From positions 709,769-773,768 of the forward strand of contig CABFPE010000143.1 in the NCBI GenBank assembly GCA_900660155.1: DNA of 64,000 nucleotides. Direction: 5' to 3'. The stretch is from Hofstenia miamia. Its lineage: Eukaryota; Xenacoelomorpha; Acoela; Hofsteniidae. Positions within the stretch are counted from its first letter, which is position 1; each line of letters opens with the position of its first letter. Shown here piece by piece: positions 1-13,200 of the stretch. The notes under the pieces are model-generated. The model saw nothing but the letters and a program-made list of their open reading frames with translations, was not told the DNA's origin and made no database searches. Made by a program: the position numbers and the translations under genes.

Positions 1-618
1 GTTTGATGCGATCGCAGATTTGAACATCATGGATTACATACTTTAAGTGAAAATTTTTTTTTGACCTTTTAGCTTATTGTTCTTGAAGCTCCGAAATTCA
101 TTGAAATTGTCGTCTGAATGTTTCAACTATAGTTTTTGCAGATTAAACTCCCATCAGCCTCAACATGAATTGACGTCTTCATTATCTTCTTAATTTACGA
201 CAGAACGAATATTCAGTCCATTATCGAGTGATCATTCTTTTTTTGCAAGTGAACTACATCGACAGCAAAAATAGAGATCAGGATTATGTTAGCGTCATCT
301 TTTTAGCGGAACGACCAAAAGGCGTTATACAGTTGTAATGTATAACAGAAAGTTTATTTACATAAAGGAATGTTACACTTTTTATATCAACAAATATGAA
401 TTGGCTATAAACTTCTGTAAGTGTTTAACATCTACTTAACTAAACATTAAATTAAGTATGATGTCTTATTGATGTCTGAAGAACTCGGAATTGTTTAAAA
501 TCTTGAGCTTTGACTAGTGCAGATTGATATTTGTAAGACAAGTGGAGTGAAGTCATTAGCTCATTATTTATACAATTTCAAAACTATTTGTATTACTTAA
601 TTCAATTGCACTCTTTAA
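1..618. other. AT-rich non-coding sequence
   Basis: No open frame, RNA gene or repeat end was recognised here. It is most simply upstream intergenic DNA of the Iroquois gene. Confidence 0.5.
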
Positions 619-831
619 CACTAGAAGTACCATTACTCATTGAGGTTCATTTTATATGTAGCATTTCAATTAAAAAATTATGTAAAAGAATGAAAAAAAA
701 TTTAGCAATGGAAATTCAAATTATCGATATTTTTGGAGGTGTATATACTTGCTATTGTTTTTAATGAATGCATACGCAAGTAAACAAAGTTTTAATTTGA
801 GTCAATTTTGACACGTTTGGTACTTCTAGTG
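619..831. mobile_element. piggyBac-type MITE, TTAA target site
   Basis: A 213-bp element bounded by TTAA on both sides (615-618 and 832-835). It has perfect 14-bp terminal inverted repeats: CACTAGAAGTACCA at the left end and its reverse complement at the right. The inside is AT-rich and non-coding, so this is a non-autonomous derivative. A TTAA target with ends starting CACTAGAA fits the piggyBac superfamily; the family name is inference, the repeats and target site are seen directly. Confidence 0.75.
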
Positions 832-1191
832 TTAACTCCAATTTGTTTAAAACGGTTAGATTTTCAAATTTGAATTTGACAAAACCTGACGTATGATGAA
901 GCTAATCACGGATCGCAGACTGAAATTCAATGGAATTTTTTAGAAGTGTTTCTTGAGATATCTAATTGTTAATCCTAGCCAACGCAATTGAACTGGAGTG
1001 CATTTTTTGCAGACGAAATATTCGTGTAATGTTTGCGCTATCTGGTTTCAAGATTAGACAAGTATATCTCCTGAGTGATTCGTAAATATATATAAGCCTT
1101 TACTAATAATTGTTAACTACTGTTAACTCTTCTAAGATAACAATGCTATCACTGTTAGGTGATGTGCGAAAATTGCCGACCAAATCTAATC
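832..1191. other. AT-rich spacer
   Basis: Spacer between two mobile elements. No coding potential or internal repeat was recognised. Confidence 0.4.
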
Positions 1192-1530
1192 TAGTGATGT
1201 GCGGATAGAGCTTATTTAATGCCGCACCCGCCCGTAAAAAATTAGTTTTTTACTCGTACCCATCCGTACCCAAAATTATTCACCTATACCTGCCCATCCC
1301 CGAGAATGAAATTTTTTTTGCTGCCATTAAAAAATTTAAAAATTGTGAATAAAATGTCGAAGACAACTTACATTCATTATGTATTAATTTTTCAACATTT
1401 TATTTAAAATTGAGTTTTAAAGAAAAATCATATTTAAGATACACATTATGAGGAATAAAAAGTTTACCCATATCCGCCCATGCCCGATAAAAACGGGTGC
1501 GGCGTGTAAAACCGGGTACCCGCGAGTAAT
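1192..1530. mobile_element. Ac-like hAT remnant with GC-rich subterminal repeats
   Basis: The left edge reads TAGTGATGTGCGGATAG, close to the ends of the better-defined hAT MITE at 18985-19256. It is followed by repeated CCCGCCCG and CCCGTACCC words. The right part carries the same words in the opposite sense (ACGGGTGCGG, CCGGGTACCCGCG). Short GC-rich subterminal repeats of this kind are known from Ac-type hAT elements. The right terminus and a target duplication could not be found, so the borders are approximate. Confidence 0.4.
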
Positions 1531-1979
1531 GTTTGTAAACGCATATGACTAATTTAATAATCTACTTGGAATAGGGTTTTTACTTTTTAGCAGTAATTTT
1601 CTTAGGCACGTTTTTTAACGTTTTTTACTCGAAGTTTCTGTTATCAGAAAAAATACCGGAATTTTCTTTACAAACATATACATATTGCTTATATTTGCCG
1701 TTCGCTTGGATAATTATTGCGCAAATGTTATACTAGTATAATTAAATTGAGATGATCTCAGATTTTAATCAATTTGTTCTGCTGAAAAACATTATATGTA
1801 ACAATTAAAGAATTTTATGTGCATATTTAAATTATTGCCAAGTAACCAAATTTTAAACAACAAATAAAATTATTGGATATCTTCCGGGAAATTGATAAAT
1901 GTTCTTAAATCGTAGGATGCATGTTGAGCTTTCTGACCCAACCAACCTGTTTCACACTTTTTACTGTCACCGTTTGCTT

Positions 1980-2235
1980 TAATTAAATCCGTAACTGCTC
2001 CAAAGTTTTCAGTGGGTCTGTTTTTTAGCAGCCCGACTGACCCGAACCAATCTTCCCACTAGTAATCTTTTTTCAGCCGACCCAGCCCGGCACGTAAAAT
2101 TTGTTGAATTTTCTAATAAAAGCTTTTATGAAATCAGTGTTTCAGGTGAAATAATGAACAGTTTTTGTAAGTGTGCGCAACCCGGCCGGCCTGTTTACAA
2201 TTCCAAACTATCAGGTCAAACCCCGTTTATGCGAT
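1980..2235. mobile_element. GC-rich hAT-like patch
   Basis: Clusters of CCCGAC, GACCCGAACC, GACCCAGCCCGG and CAACCCGGCCGGCC stand out from the AT-rich surroundings. They resemble the subterminal words of the Ac-like elements elsewhere in the window. No terminal repeats or target duplication were resolved, so this is a resemblance only. Confidence 0.22.
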
Positions 2236-2499
2236 AAGTTTTTCATGATCACCTCGTATTTATTTACAAAGCAATTATAAGGTTAACCAAAGATTACCAA
2301 CATACTCTGAGGCTTTAAGCCTCCCCTTAGTAGTAATTGTCATGAGCTAATTTGCGGTTAAACGATAAGTTTTTCCTTACACACGGGAAAGTCATAAGAG
2401 AAATCGTATCGTATAAATGGGCTTATAATTACAAATTGGGTTTCCAGCACTTTTCATAATTGGAAGGAACAAACGCTGTAAATTTGTTTGCTTAAAATT

Positions 2500-2720
2500 T
2501 GGAAAGGTATTATTTTGATGACTTTCCATTCATGCTCGATCGCGAGCAGTCGAATGTGTGTTGCGGTCCTCACTTTCTTCATTGCCAACTTAAAATGTAC
2601 TTTTTAACGTAAACTTACGCTCACATAACTTATGTGTTCAACCTTAGATTTTATTTTTTAAGCGCGTGCATTTGAAATGGTTTTGAGCGCCCAGCATTAA
2701 GTGTTGATTAGACAATGTCG
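2500..2720. promoter_or_regulatory. CpG-containing island upstream of Iroquois
   Basis: A non-coding block richer in CG dinucleotides than its surroundings. It includes a near-palindrome TCGATCGCGAGCAGTCGA near 2538. It lies about 7.5 kb 5' of the Iroquois coding start. Conserved enhancers are common at Iroquois loci, but nothing in the sequence proves enhancer function. Confidence 0.2.
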
Positions 2721-3289
2721 ATAATGCACTAAAGTTTTTCTTCATTTTCAGTAGTTTCGTCAGACCTATACTCTGGTACCAATTTTTGTGTTGTAAGCAA
2801 TTATCGAAATGAGTAAAAGTAACAGGATAGCTAACGGTGATAATTTTATTTCATATAAAAGCAAACACTACTGGAATTGATCTCCACCAATCAGATCTTA
2901 GAGTTTGTTTAAAATATATTGTTTCCACTTTGTGAAATTGGTTCAGTTTAAGCACGCAAATTATTTGGTTCTAACATAAATATATGGTAGCAAATACTAT
3001 TTATATTTCGCAATAAAGTAGTGTTATGAATGTATGATGCATATATGAATGGCTTTTCTCTAATTGTGTTCTTATATGCTCCTACATGTCAGAATTTATG
3101 CATTTCGACAAAAAAATTTTATGTTTGAATTGAAAGCCTAATTATGAGAAACGTTATAGATATTTTAGATATGAGGGTACTCCTTAACACTTCAACGCTT
3201 TGTGAAACTAGTTAAAAATGAACCTCAAATTTGTGTATATTGGATAATTGGAAGGTAATAACTATAATTAAGTTTCTCCATTTAATGAA

Positions 3290-4075
3290 TTTGAAAAGAA
3301 AGCATATGCTATGGAATTTTATTTAAAATTCAATATGGACATCATCATTTGGCATAGTTTTTCAAGTTGATCGTGAACCGCATCAATTGATTTCACAATA
3401 ATTCATGTCTTCAAGTTCTTCCCAATTTCTTGATTTTATTGACTGAGGCACACAAAAATTGTGAGTGTTAGGTCAGGCCCTCTTGCTGGCTATTTGTCAG
3501 ACCAAAAAGACCAATACCTTTTGTAAGAAATTGGGCAATCAGCCATTCGAGAATAGCAATAGCAAAGTGTGGAGGAGCCCTATTTGTGTGAAAATTAATT
3601 CTTAATATTGTCCCAAGCATTAGTAATAAGCTAAATTTTATCTCTCAGCATAGAAACGTACTTTTTGGCTTTGATAATATCTGAGGTTATTAAGGGACCC
3701 ACAATCCTGTACAAGGTCATTGCATACCATACCGCTAGCTTTGGTTGACTCAGCATTTTTTCATTAATGTAGCAGGATTTTCTCCTGCCCAGTAGTGGCA
3801 ATTAAAATCTTACCTATGGAAACACAGCTTCCTCATTCCAAGTAATATTTTTTAAGATATGGAACCAGTCTCACAATCAAGTCAACATTGTTTCTCCAAA
3901 GTCCATACGATTGTCGCTGTTTTTGTCAGAGAACGATTCCAAGCAAGAGCAGAGATTTTATTGCCACTCATTAGGTAACATACATACTCAAATAAAAGAA
4001 TATGTAGCCGGATTTGAATAAATTAAAGTTATTTTAAAATATGGAGCTATTTATTCACCACTCTGTATATGTATG
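3290..4075 (-). mobile_element. Decayed Tc1/mariner-superfamily transposon
   Basis: Minus-strand translation around 3440-3500 gives PARGPDLTLTIFVC, a decayed match to the WPARSPDLTPLDFFLWG block of Tc1/mariner (IS630-type) transposases. The expected Trp is a stop codon here. Further C-terminal sequence follows to about 3300. The opposite border ends in CACTCTGTATATG at 4058-4070, like the CACCCTGTATA termini of several mariner-like families. There is no intact reading frame, so it is an old inactive copy with approximate borders. Confidence 0.5.
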
Positions 4076-6169
4076 TTCTAATTATACGCGGGAATTAGTA
4101 TGACTATCAGTTGTGTTGTAGGACCTACAGAAAATTTATAGGTTTAATCAAATGTAATTACTAGCTTCTGCACTGAAATTGCTGATTTTTGATAAAGGAA
4201 GATATAAGTGATAGGTGACGTGCGTTAAATAAAAAATAATAATCATTTCATAATGTAATTATACATGTACGTCCAATCTTGAAGTTTGAACAAATATATT
4301 GATATTTATACAATAATACATATTGTCATTGGGAAAAGTTTTTTATTTCATTTTTTTGTACAGATCTATGCTTTATTCTTTTAGGTATTTGGCTTGCAGT
4401 ATGTTCACACCATGGTACAAGGGGTGATCTAATTTCCCACATGTCACGATAAACTTCCTGATCTTTATTCAGATGTAATAATTTTTGTTATTCTTTGAAA
4501 TTTTATCGTGTTGAAATAGGGTTGCTTTTTTCATCTCTATTAAAGATTTTCGATGTTGGTATTGGTACTGAGTTCGGAAACCAAGCCAGTTGTTGGAGAA
4601 GGATAGTAAAATGTAACTACCTTATGTTTACTATTTATATCAAATAGCATTGTTAATTATTCCCATTGCATAATAAATTACCACTTAATATGATTACGAT
4701 TGTTATTATACGGGATGTTTGTTAAGCCTACAAAACGCCGCTTACGCTGCCAAGCGGAATAAGTTGGCAATCAATTTTATCATTGCCTATAAGTTTAATT
4801 TAGCACCGCATGGTTCCAGGGTATGTTTATAGAAGTCCTGGGTTACTTTTTAATCAGATTGGAAAGAATGAGATCAAATTTATTGTTGCTGACCAAACAC
4901 AATGAATCTTGCAAGACTTCATGATTTCCTTATAATCAAATTAGGCTCCGTAAATACTGAACGATTCGATTAGCGAGTAATCTTTCTATGAGATATAATA
5001 AGTATCAACGTGCCTAATGAAATTTCAATTGGTCAACTTGGCTTTACGTCGGCGCTTTTCAACATGCTACTTTGCTTTCTTGCAGCATTGTGTAAAAACT
5101 AATCTTGTCTGCACTCATCCTGGTGCGGTTGGAGTGATGTAATGATTTATCTGTTGACTAAACAGCAGCCCGTTCACACCGTGAACCTCATTTTTTGTTC
5201 GAGATTACTTCAAATGGTAAATTACAATAATTTTGAAGCAGTTGCAATGTTCGCACATGGCGTGTATGTTAGCAGTTTAGAAATCACTCACTGGTATTGC
5301 AAAAGTTATATTTGACGTCTACCATGGCCTTTTGTATCAGGACAGGTTGCGTCTCTATTATTACTTCTCTCTTACCAATAGTTGTGCTCATGCTCTCGTT
5401 ATAGCTAGTCTTAACATTTGAAACAGCTATTTATATATGCTTCAGTCATTCAATGCTGATTTTAACAAACTCATTGTTTTATTGTTGTTACTATGAAGCC
5501 GTTTTAGTGTATAAATAAATAATTTTTTTATATTTTCATAAATTTAATTCTAATGATAAACTAAATGTTAATGCATTTTGAATGTATTTTTAATGTTCTT
5601 GTTCAAACGAGTAACCTATAAATGTGTACACATCTTTGTTTAAGACCTTGCCCTTAAATTGTACAAAATAATTTGTAAATCATTAATTCGTGAATTAGTA
5701 GAATAAGACTCATTAAAATATTACTGATTAATTTGCGATATGTATCTTAATGACAGTTCCTTAGTATTTCAACTTGTTTAGTTTTTTGTATTTACCTTTT
5801 GCACTCAAAGACAGCAAATCGAGAAGAAATCCTTAAAAATTGTAGTAAATATTTGTACATTTACACAAATAACCGCTCTCTATGCAATTTTAAGTATATT
5901 CCATATACACAACTGGGGATATTTTTAAAGAGGCATTTAATATTGTGAAGAAAACATTTATAATGACAAAATACACTAAAATATTTCATTCTTTAAATTT
6001 GTTGTAAAATTGCGATTTTATTAAAAAAAATAGTTGAGAACAGATTTTTTACATCAATTTTCATTAAAGAATATCATATTTTTATGAAAACAGGCGATTG
6101 TGGAAATCTTATTACATAAGTATATATTTATCCTTACACAGAGCACAAGATTTATAAATATATGTATAC
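4076..6169. other. Intergenic DNA upstream of Iroquois
   Basis: No coding exon was recognised. The stretch near 5010-5310 is less AT-rich, with several CG dinucleotides and words such as GTTCACACCGTGAAC. It could hold regulatory sites for the gene 5 kb downstream; this is a weak inference. Confidence 0.4.
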
Positions 6170-6177
6170 ATAATATG

Positions 6178-6210
<33 letters not shown>

Positions 6211-6281
6211 GTATATATATATGTATATATATATATGTATATTGTGTATATCTATGTATATGTTGTATATGTATATATATA
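6170..6281. repeat. (TA)n/(GTATAT)n microsatellite
   Basis: Simple repeat of TA units with interspersed GTATAT. Open frames here that spell YIYIY are artefacts of the repeat. Confidence 0.95.
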
Positions 6282-9190
6282 CCGCTAGGTTGTACAATAT
6301 TCGCATATATATATTAATGAATTGAGTGCGATTTTTCAATTTTTAAAAAGGTGATCTTTAGTGAGCTTAGTGTATTGAAAAAATAATGCACTCACAAGAA
6401 TTGTCCAACTATTGAGCATATAATTTACATATAGCCGTTTGTTTGGATTTTTAAAAAGGTGGTTAGCAAATTTAAAGTTGTGTGATTATAATATTTTTAA
6501 ATGTTCATGGACGTATATGTTAGCGCATAACATTGATTGAATATAATATACTGTTGTACATTAATGTTAGTCTGAGTGCTCGAATAATGTTTTGTTAGAT
6601 GTCGAGTGTCTTTTGTTTATACATTAAATCGTCACTAACTTTTTCTCTTCATTCCAAAACTGCTGATTTGCAATTGTGTAAGATCTACCTTTGTATATTG
6701 TTGAATATGGTGGCTGAAGCCGACTCAAAGCAGGGAGCATTTCAATGCTATCATTATTTCCACAATTAAATCAATTGCGTTTCTGCTTCAAGCGTCATGT
6801 AAAATGTCATCAGCTTTTCTATTGTCTCTATAGAATTTTCTAGGAATAGTATCGCAATTTTTCTACAAGAAAATAAATTCTTGTTGCAAAAGGATTTTTG
6901 GTTTTCTATCTGAAGCTTATTAAAAATATGTAGGCCCATGAGCGGCCTTGCCTTGGCCATTTACTTTTATCGCAATTCGATTCATTTTAAGCTCTTTTTA
7001 CGATTCTTTTCAAAAAAATTAATTTAATTTTTCTGTTTGCTAGGCAAAATTTGTGAATGTTAGACATTTATAATATAATTTTCACACTGATAGTACATGA
7101 TACTAAATTAAAATTTTAAAATACAAACTTTAGTTTTCAACACATTATTAAATTATATTGCTTTCACTGCATTGGGATTCATTTGCGTGCACTGCTAGGT
7201 ATTTGTAAGTTTTCTTTTGGAAATTTCAAAAATTTTTCCGACCCGGTCCACGCCCATCTCTGCGGTACTGCATGTTCTTGCCTGCCCTTTAAAATTGATT
7301 TACAATCTAGTAATTTAACCCCCTGCAATTGGTAAAATTCAGGCCCGAGTCCGTCATATACAAAACCATTATACGATTTTTTCTAAATAAAAAAATTAGA
7401 CATATAATTGAAAATACTAAAATGAAAACAATTTTGCATCAACTGCTTTTAGCAAATCGAGATGTAAAATTATTAATTAGTTAATTGAATATAATGGTTG
7501 GTATAATATTTCAATGTAAGAGAAAGATTGTATATTTATTAATACAATTTTAAGCAATTGTTCAGAAATTTCGGTCCCGGTCTCTCTTCATTCTTAGTTT
7601 TGCAGTTCATGCCCGGCTCGGTTACAGTTTTGGGTTACTTGGATCCATATGCTCAGGAAGTTAGGTAAGCTATCGCAGGTGATCAATTCAAATTAAAAAT
7701 CGGCCTGCAATATAAATTATAATTTTGAAAGAAACATCCATACATAAATGGAGTAATGTGATTGGTACACACTCCACACTTCTAATATTTTCAGATTTGT
7801 ACAAAAAATGATTGTAAGTTAATTTTAATTGTTCATTTTACTTAAAAAATTTCGATAAGAATGAATAAATTTATGTTAGCCATTATTTTTGTTCTGCTAT
7901 CATTCTTGGATGTCCATAAAATAAATTTTCCGTTCCATATCCAGTGGATATCAATGGATTGGATCGCTCCATGTCTTGATCCAGATCCACAGCAACCCTG
8001 CAATGTATATACACAGTATGTATCAAAAGTTCACTAAATATATAAAATATCATGTATTATATATATGTCAAATCAGATATTTAATGAAATGACAGATTTA
8101 CTTGAGTGAGTCCTATAGGCACGCATGCATATTTCCTATACCTACCTTGACCACTATAATATATATTAGGGTGACCATGGACACATTTTGACATCCTTGA
8201 AATAGATTACAACAACTCTTATACATGTACGTTGAGGATAAGAGTGAATAATTACATTGGTCTTTTCGCAATTTTTTACACATTTAAGAAATGGTTGATT
8301 TCACAGATTATGTAATATATAGTGGTTCTGCGAGAATATTCAGTTACACGCCACTGCTAACCTGTTGTTAATTGTTTTAGTGGGGCTGAAATTAGCATGG
8401 GACTAGGACCATAAAAAAACAAAGTGAAACCACGAATTTCAAATGCTCCTCATAATTTTTGGCCAAAAAGGAATTATCCTATGGGACAACATGGAATCAG
8501 AATTTCGTGGGATTCGCTTGAGATGGGACTGAAACCAAATTTAATGGAACTAATTGGGCTCTGGCCAATAAAAGTATGGTCCTACGCGGGGTCTTCTAAA
8601 TATTTAGAAAGCCCTGTCCTACACAACCCTATGAAATAAATGCTCTATAACCTATAACCAATACTTTTACATATTTACTGTTTTATTAGAAATCCTTCAT
8701 TTGATATGAACATTCAATGCAGATTCAGTAATTTAGAGTCTTTCATTCATAAGATATTGTTGCTATCTAATGAATGATTACTATTACAAATTATGGGAAC
8801 GGGGCAGAGTTCTATAGGTATCAAGAGAGTGTAATACACATTGGCGAACCCAAACCATAGTGTGTGTGTTTAGTTTTGAATCAAGTGTGGTTTCATGGTA
8901 AGTACACGTGCTTCATACTTCACTTGCACAATGTTAATTATTCCAAATATGTCCCAGTCTTAAAAATATCGTCGGATGTTGTGTAATACAAACAAACAGA
9001 AGTGATGAAAACATTTAAATGATTAGTTTGTTTACAATGGATAAAATTGCAAAAAACATTCATAAGCTGGTTACTCAATTAATGGCCCTCAAATCCCTCT
9101 CCTAATTGTTGTTGTTACCCTAGTATTACGTACAAAAACATCTGGTGATAAACAGGAACAATTTGGCTATTGGTTCAAGTGGCTATTTTG
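6282..9190. other. Intergenic DNA with a small GC-rich patch
   Basis: No coding exon was recognised. Around 7237-7330 and 7570-7640 there are clusters such as CGACCCGGTCC and GCCCGGCTCGG. They recall the subterminal words of the hAT-like elements elsewhere, but no termini could be defined. Confidence 0.35.
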
Positions 9191-9390
9191 CATGCCGACG
9201 TATGAGGGCGCATTGCTAATTTGCAACGGCCAATCATTAACAGCTAGACTGACTGGCGCCGTTTTAATTTCACTCTTGATCGTCTTATCTCGCCGCCTCG
9301 ACGTTGTAAAATCTACTGACAAAAACGCACACAACAATCAATTCTCATTCGCATCTATCTTGATGGATGTTACCAATTCCAGCCAAGTGG
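9191..9390 (+). promoter_or_regulatory. Candidate promoter or 5' leader exon of the Iroquois gene
   Basis: A 200-bp block distinctly less AT-rich than its flanks, with many CG dinucleotides, a CCAAT-like word (GGCCAATCAT) and a donor-like AAGTGGGTAAT at its end. It lies about 660 bp before the Iroquois ATG. That ATG directly follows a splice-acceptor-like AG, so an upstream leader exon is expected. An alternative promoter is the TATAATAAG at 9871-9879. A 77-codon open frame covers the block but resembles no protein I know. Confidence 0.3.
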
Positions 9391-10049
9391 GTAATTTTGG
9401 GTATTGTAATAAGTTAACTAATTAAACTACATTACTTAACAGTTTTAAAAATTATTCAATTTATTTAGCTTTTCGAAATGATAACTTTATGTATTTATTT
9501 ATTTTAAAATTCCTATTAATTTTATTTATTAATATGTTTAAATACACTATACACAATGTGGTCTGAATTAATGTTAATTTTATTTTTATTAGAATATTTT
9601 GTTTCATTGAAGTTTTTTATTTTTATCTATTAATTATTGTATTTAATTTTTTATATTTTTTAATTAATTTTAATTAGGAGTGTTTGCAAAATTTGACGTT
9701 TATTTTTTTATCAACTTCTCTGGATATTTTTAAAACAACCTTTCTTACTTACTTTTAGATTTTAACAATATTGGTGTAATGACATAACTGTTAACTACTG
9801 GTTAATTATTTTTAATTGCATGCGTAACTCGAGTTAATTAACGTTATATTTAATTATAGTTCGCCGTCAGTATAATAAGCATAAAACCGCCTGCTACTGT
9901 TTAACCAGTGGCGAATCCACTGTGTTAATCATTGTATTTCCAAATTCAATTTTTTCTCTGTTTCTGATTTTTCAATGCGTTTTATTAATTTCCATAAAAT
10001 GAATTTTGTAAAATATTTAATTTTTGTAGAATTTATGTAGGATTTTTAG

Positions 10050-10262
10050 ATGTTATTGATGGCCTCGATGCAAGTGTTAAAAAACCAGTTAGAAACGAAA
10101 TGCGTAGAATCTTCAAATATATTAGAACCCTCAAAGCTTTCTCCCACTCTTCACAAAGCTCATTTAATGGGTGGTTCCTGTAACTGTTCTTCCTGTCTAC
10201 CCCCATCTTCAGTAGAACATGCCCAATACCTACCACGAGTACTCCAAATGGCTCAAATGAGG
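10050..10262 (+). CDS. Irx: Iroquois coding exon 1
   Basis: Encodes residues 1-71 and ends in phase 0 at ATGAGG before GTAAG. The ATG directly follows ATTTTTAG. The exon may therefore begin here after cis- or trans-splicing of a leader, or the AG may be coincidental. Confidence 0.7.
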
Positions 10263-13200
10263 GTAAGATTAATTGGCTTTCAGCATTAACCTTTTTCTTC
10301 AATTATTGAGGATTGCGCTATTGTTTAATAGTTAATGTATGTCCTTACAAATTATCTGTATTCTCTTAGCTTTTATAATTTAATATTTTGGAATATTCTG
10401 AACTGATCGGTCTGGATATATCTTTATTCCATCAATATCTTAGGATTCAAATGCAAAATATTGTTGTAATGTCCTCATTTATTTTACCTTAATATAATCT
10501 ATTCAGAAATAATATAGCGTGTATCAAATCTAAATCTATTTTGGTAGTTAAGGGCTTCGAATTTTTAAGACATTTATTTTCAATTGCAATGGATCGCACT
10601 TATTGATTTTGTACCTTTTCATATTATCGGTTTTGCCAGTTGCCGGGAAAAGTATAACCAATTATTTAATAAAAATTTTTAACTAAACCGCATGCTACTT
10701 CCTATGTTTACTGTCTACACAGCTTTAAGATTTTTAATAATTGATTGTAAAAATATTGGTTCATTTTTAGTTACTTTGTACATTCACTTTTTTGAGTAAA
10801 TATTTTCTTTTTCAATTAATAATTTGTGCTATTATGGTAAAATCATTTTTAGGTGGATTTGTGTAGAATTTTTATTGAAAATGAAAAAATATTTTTGACC
10901 TCCTTACCAACTCAATTTTTAATTGAGCAAGTCAAATTATTTGGAACCAATTATTTTTTATAATTTGTTAATTTCTGGGATATAGTAAAAGTAGCGGTTT
11001 TAAAATTGAAAATATTTTGTTATAGCTTTTAACTTACCAGACATTTCTTTGCCATAATTTAAGATTATATTATTGTGATCAATGCATTAATTAGATAAGG
11101 TTATTTGGCATAATAACTTTTTCCATTCAGTAGTTATTTCTTTGAAAGCTCAATTAGATGCTTGACTGCCCGTCCCATTACAAGAACGGAGTTTTGTAAT
11201 TGTGTGGAGATTGGGTCTCTGCTTTGGACAAGTGCGTGTCAACCTCAGACGCATATTTCTGTTTATAAATCTAGTTCTGCTCTTCTGTAAATGACATACT
11301 CTCCATTAATACGATGGGCGTAATTCCAGCCTATAAATCTGAGTCGGTGAAAGGTACAGGCGTGCAAGCGACAGTTGATTTCATCTCCGATTCTCCAATT
11401 CCTACTCCACTTGCCTTTCATAAACATCATGTTCTTTATCCAATAGAAGCCAACTATTTAATGAGAATGCCATATCCATGTTGCCAACTATGAATGCTTT
11501 CCGTTAAAGTAATTTACACACAATGACAATACTAAGTATTGCAATGTCAGGTTCATGTTTGTCTTTAGGGTAATTGTTTATTAAGGTTTTATTGTTTCTA
11601 TTATACTTAATTCCGGGATGTGTTTGCACAGATTATATCGTTTGTGCAGTAACGAACTGCATCTGTGAATTTACAACTAATTTCAACTTTGATAAATCTA
11701 TTGCGTTTTTGTAATTTTTAGTCAATATTTATTTTTCAGTATGGCTTTCCCACGTGGCTAATAATTGAAAAGGGAAATTGTTAATTAGCAACAAGTTCCA
11801 TTGATTAACGCCTCTTTATATTCTATTCACTTATTTTGGGGGTGTTTAACTTTCTCTTTTATTCCTACTCTTAACTGCTATTAATATTTGATATTTCGCG
11901 CGAATTCTTTTGTATCCTGCTTCGCCAGGGTTATGTTTGCCATGAATTTTTGACGAGATTTGAACGCGCTTGTGTTTGCTTACTTTTTGATTTACTCCGT
12001 ATTACGCGTTTTTATTTATTTAAGGCCGTAGTTTTTTGTTCCCAAGTAGGTGTGACAATACATCAATTTATTTTGAATTCCGTTTAAGTACTTATTGATG
12101 GGTGTACTCTTCTTAAATTGAAGGTAATTCTTTCCTATATTATTCGCGGCAGATTTGTTGATTTAGCAGGTAATCGATAGTGTGAAAATTTTGTTTAAAA
12201 ACTACCAGTTTGATTTCTTCTTTCTAGTCAACGAGGTTCTGCTATTAAATTCGTTTTAGTGAGCTTGAGTGCTTACTTTGCATCTAATGCAAGATTTTTG
12301 GAATACATGTAACCTGCCTTCTAATCAGGTTAATCTTTAACGAGACCTTTTGTTTTTCGGTGGATAAACAATTGTTTTAGGCCGCTCAACAACCAAATGC
12401 TCCTCTCTCACAACAGGTTTTGCTACATCCGTTTGGCTTCCCTGCAGCTGCTTTTCACCCTGCTTTTCACATTCCAAACGCTACACCACAATTTCCCGAT
12501 GGGTAAGTTATTGACTTCTGATATTTTATATATGTGACAGGACATTAAAAAAACTGTTTTGAAATAATCTGCTTCTTTATAAACTCGTGGGCACCTATTT
12601 TACACAGCCTCACCAATTACTGTCGATCATTTATTAACGGAGAAGTTTAAAATTTATGCTTCTGTGGTAACATAAATATCTCAAAATAAAGATTGTGGAT
12701 AAAAAAATAGTAAAAAAAAATTTCAATTACAAGGAAGAGGGCAGTGACCCCTATAAGTCGGGGGCCTTTAGGGGCATTTCCATTATGTTTTATAAAGTGT
12801 CTTACTAATTCTAACCAAATAGTAAAGAACATACTTATTCTTTTAATTCAATAATAACAACTAGACTAGAATTCAACAATAGTCGACATAATCATTTTAC
12901 AATTTCAACCAGATTCGAAATGAATGAATGTAGTCTCATTTTATTCTTGTAAATTCAACTTTATTTCCGTGTTGCTGGAAAATCATTAGAAATAATAATG
13001 TCAGTTTATTGCTTAATATAATTTCATGAAAATATATATTATCTCCAGGCGTAAACAAGAAATCGCTAATGAATTTATGCCCAATTGCATTATTTCCATA
13101 CACAGACTTTAATTTAATTAAATTCTATCTTTTATCGTATAACTTCGAAAGTAGTGAGTTGTTTTTCTACTTTCTTGGGTATAATTTTAATAATTGCTTT

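Noticed and set aside
6100-6339. Open frames spelling MYIYIY repeats (also at 45.6, 49.6 and 50.8 kb)
   Set aside because: They are translations of (AT)n microsatellites.
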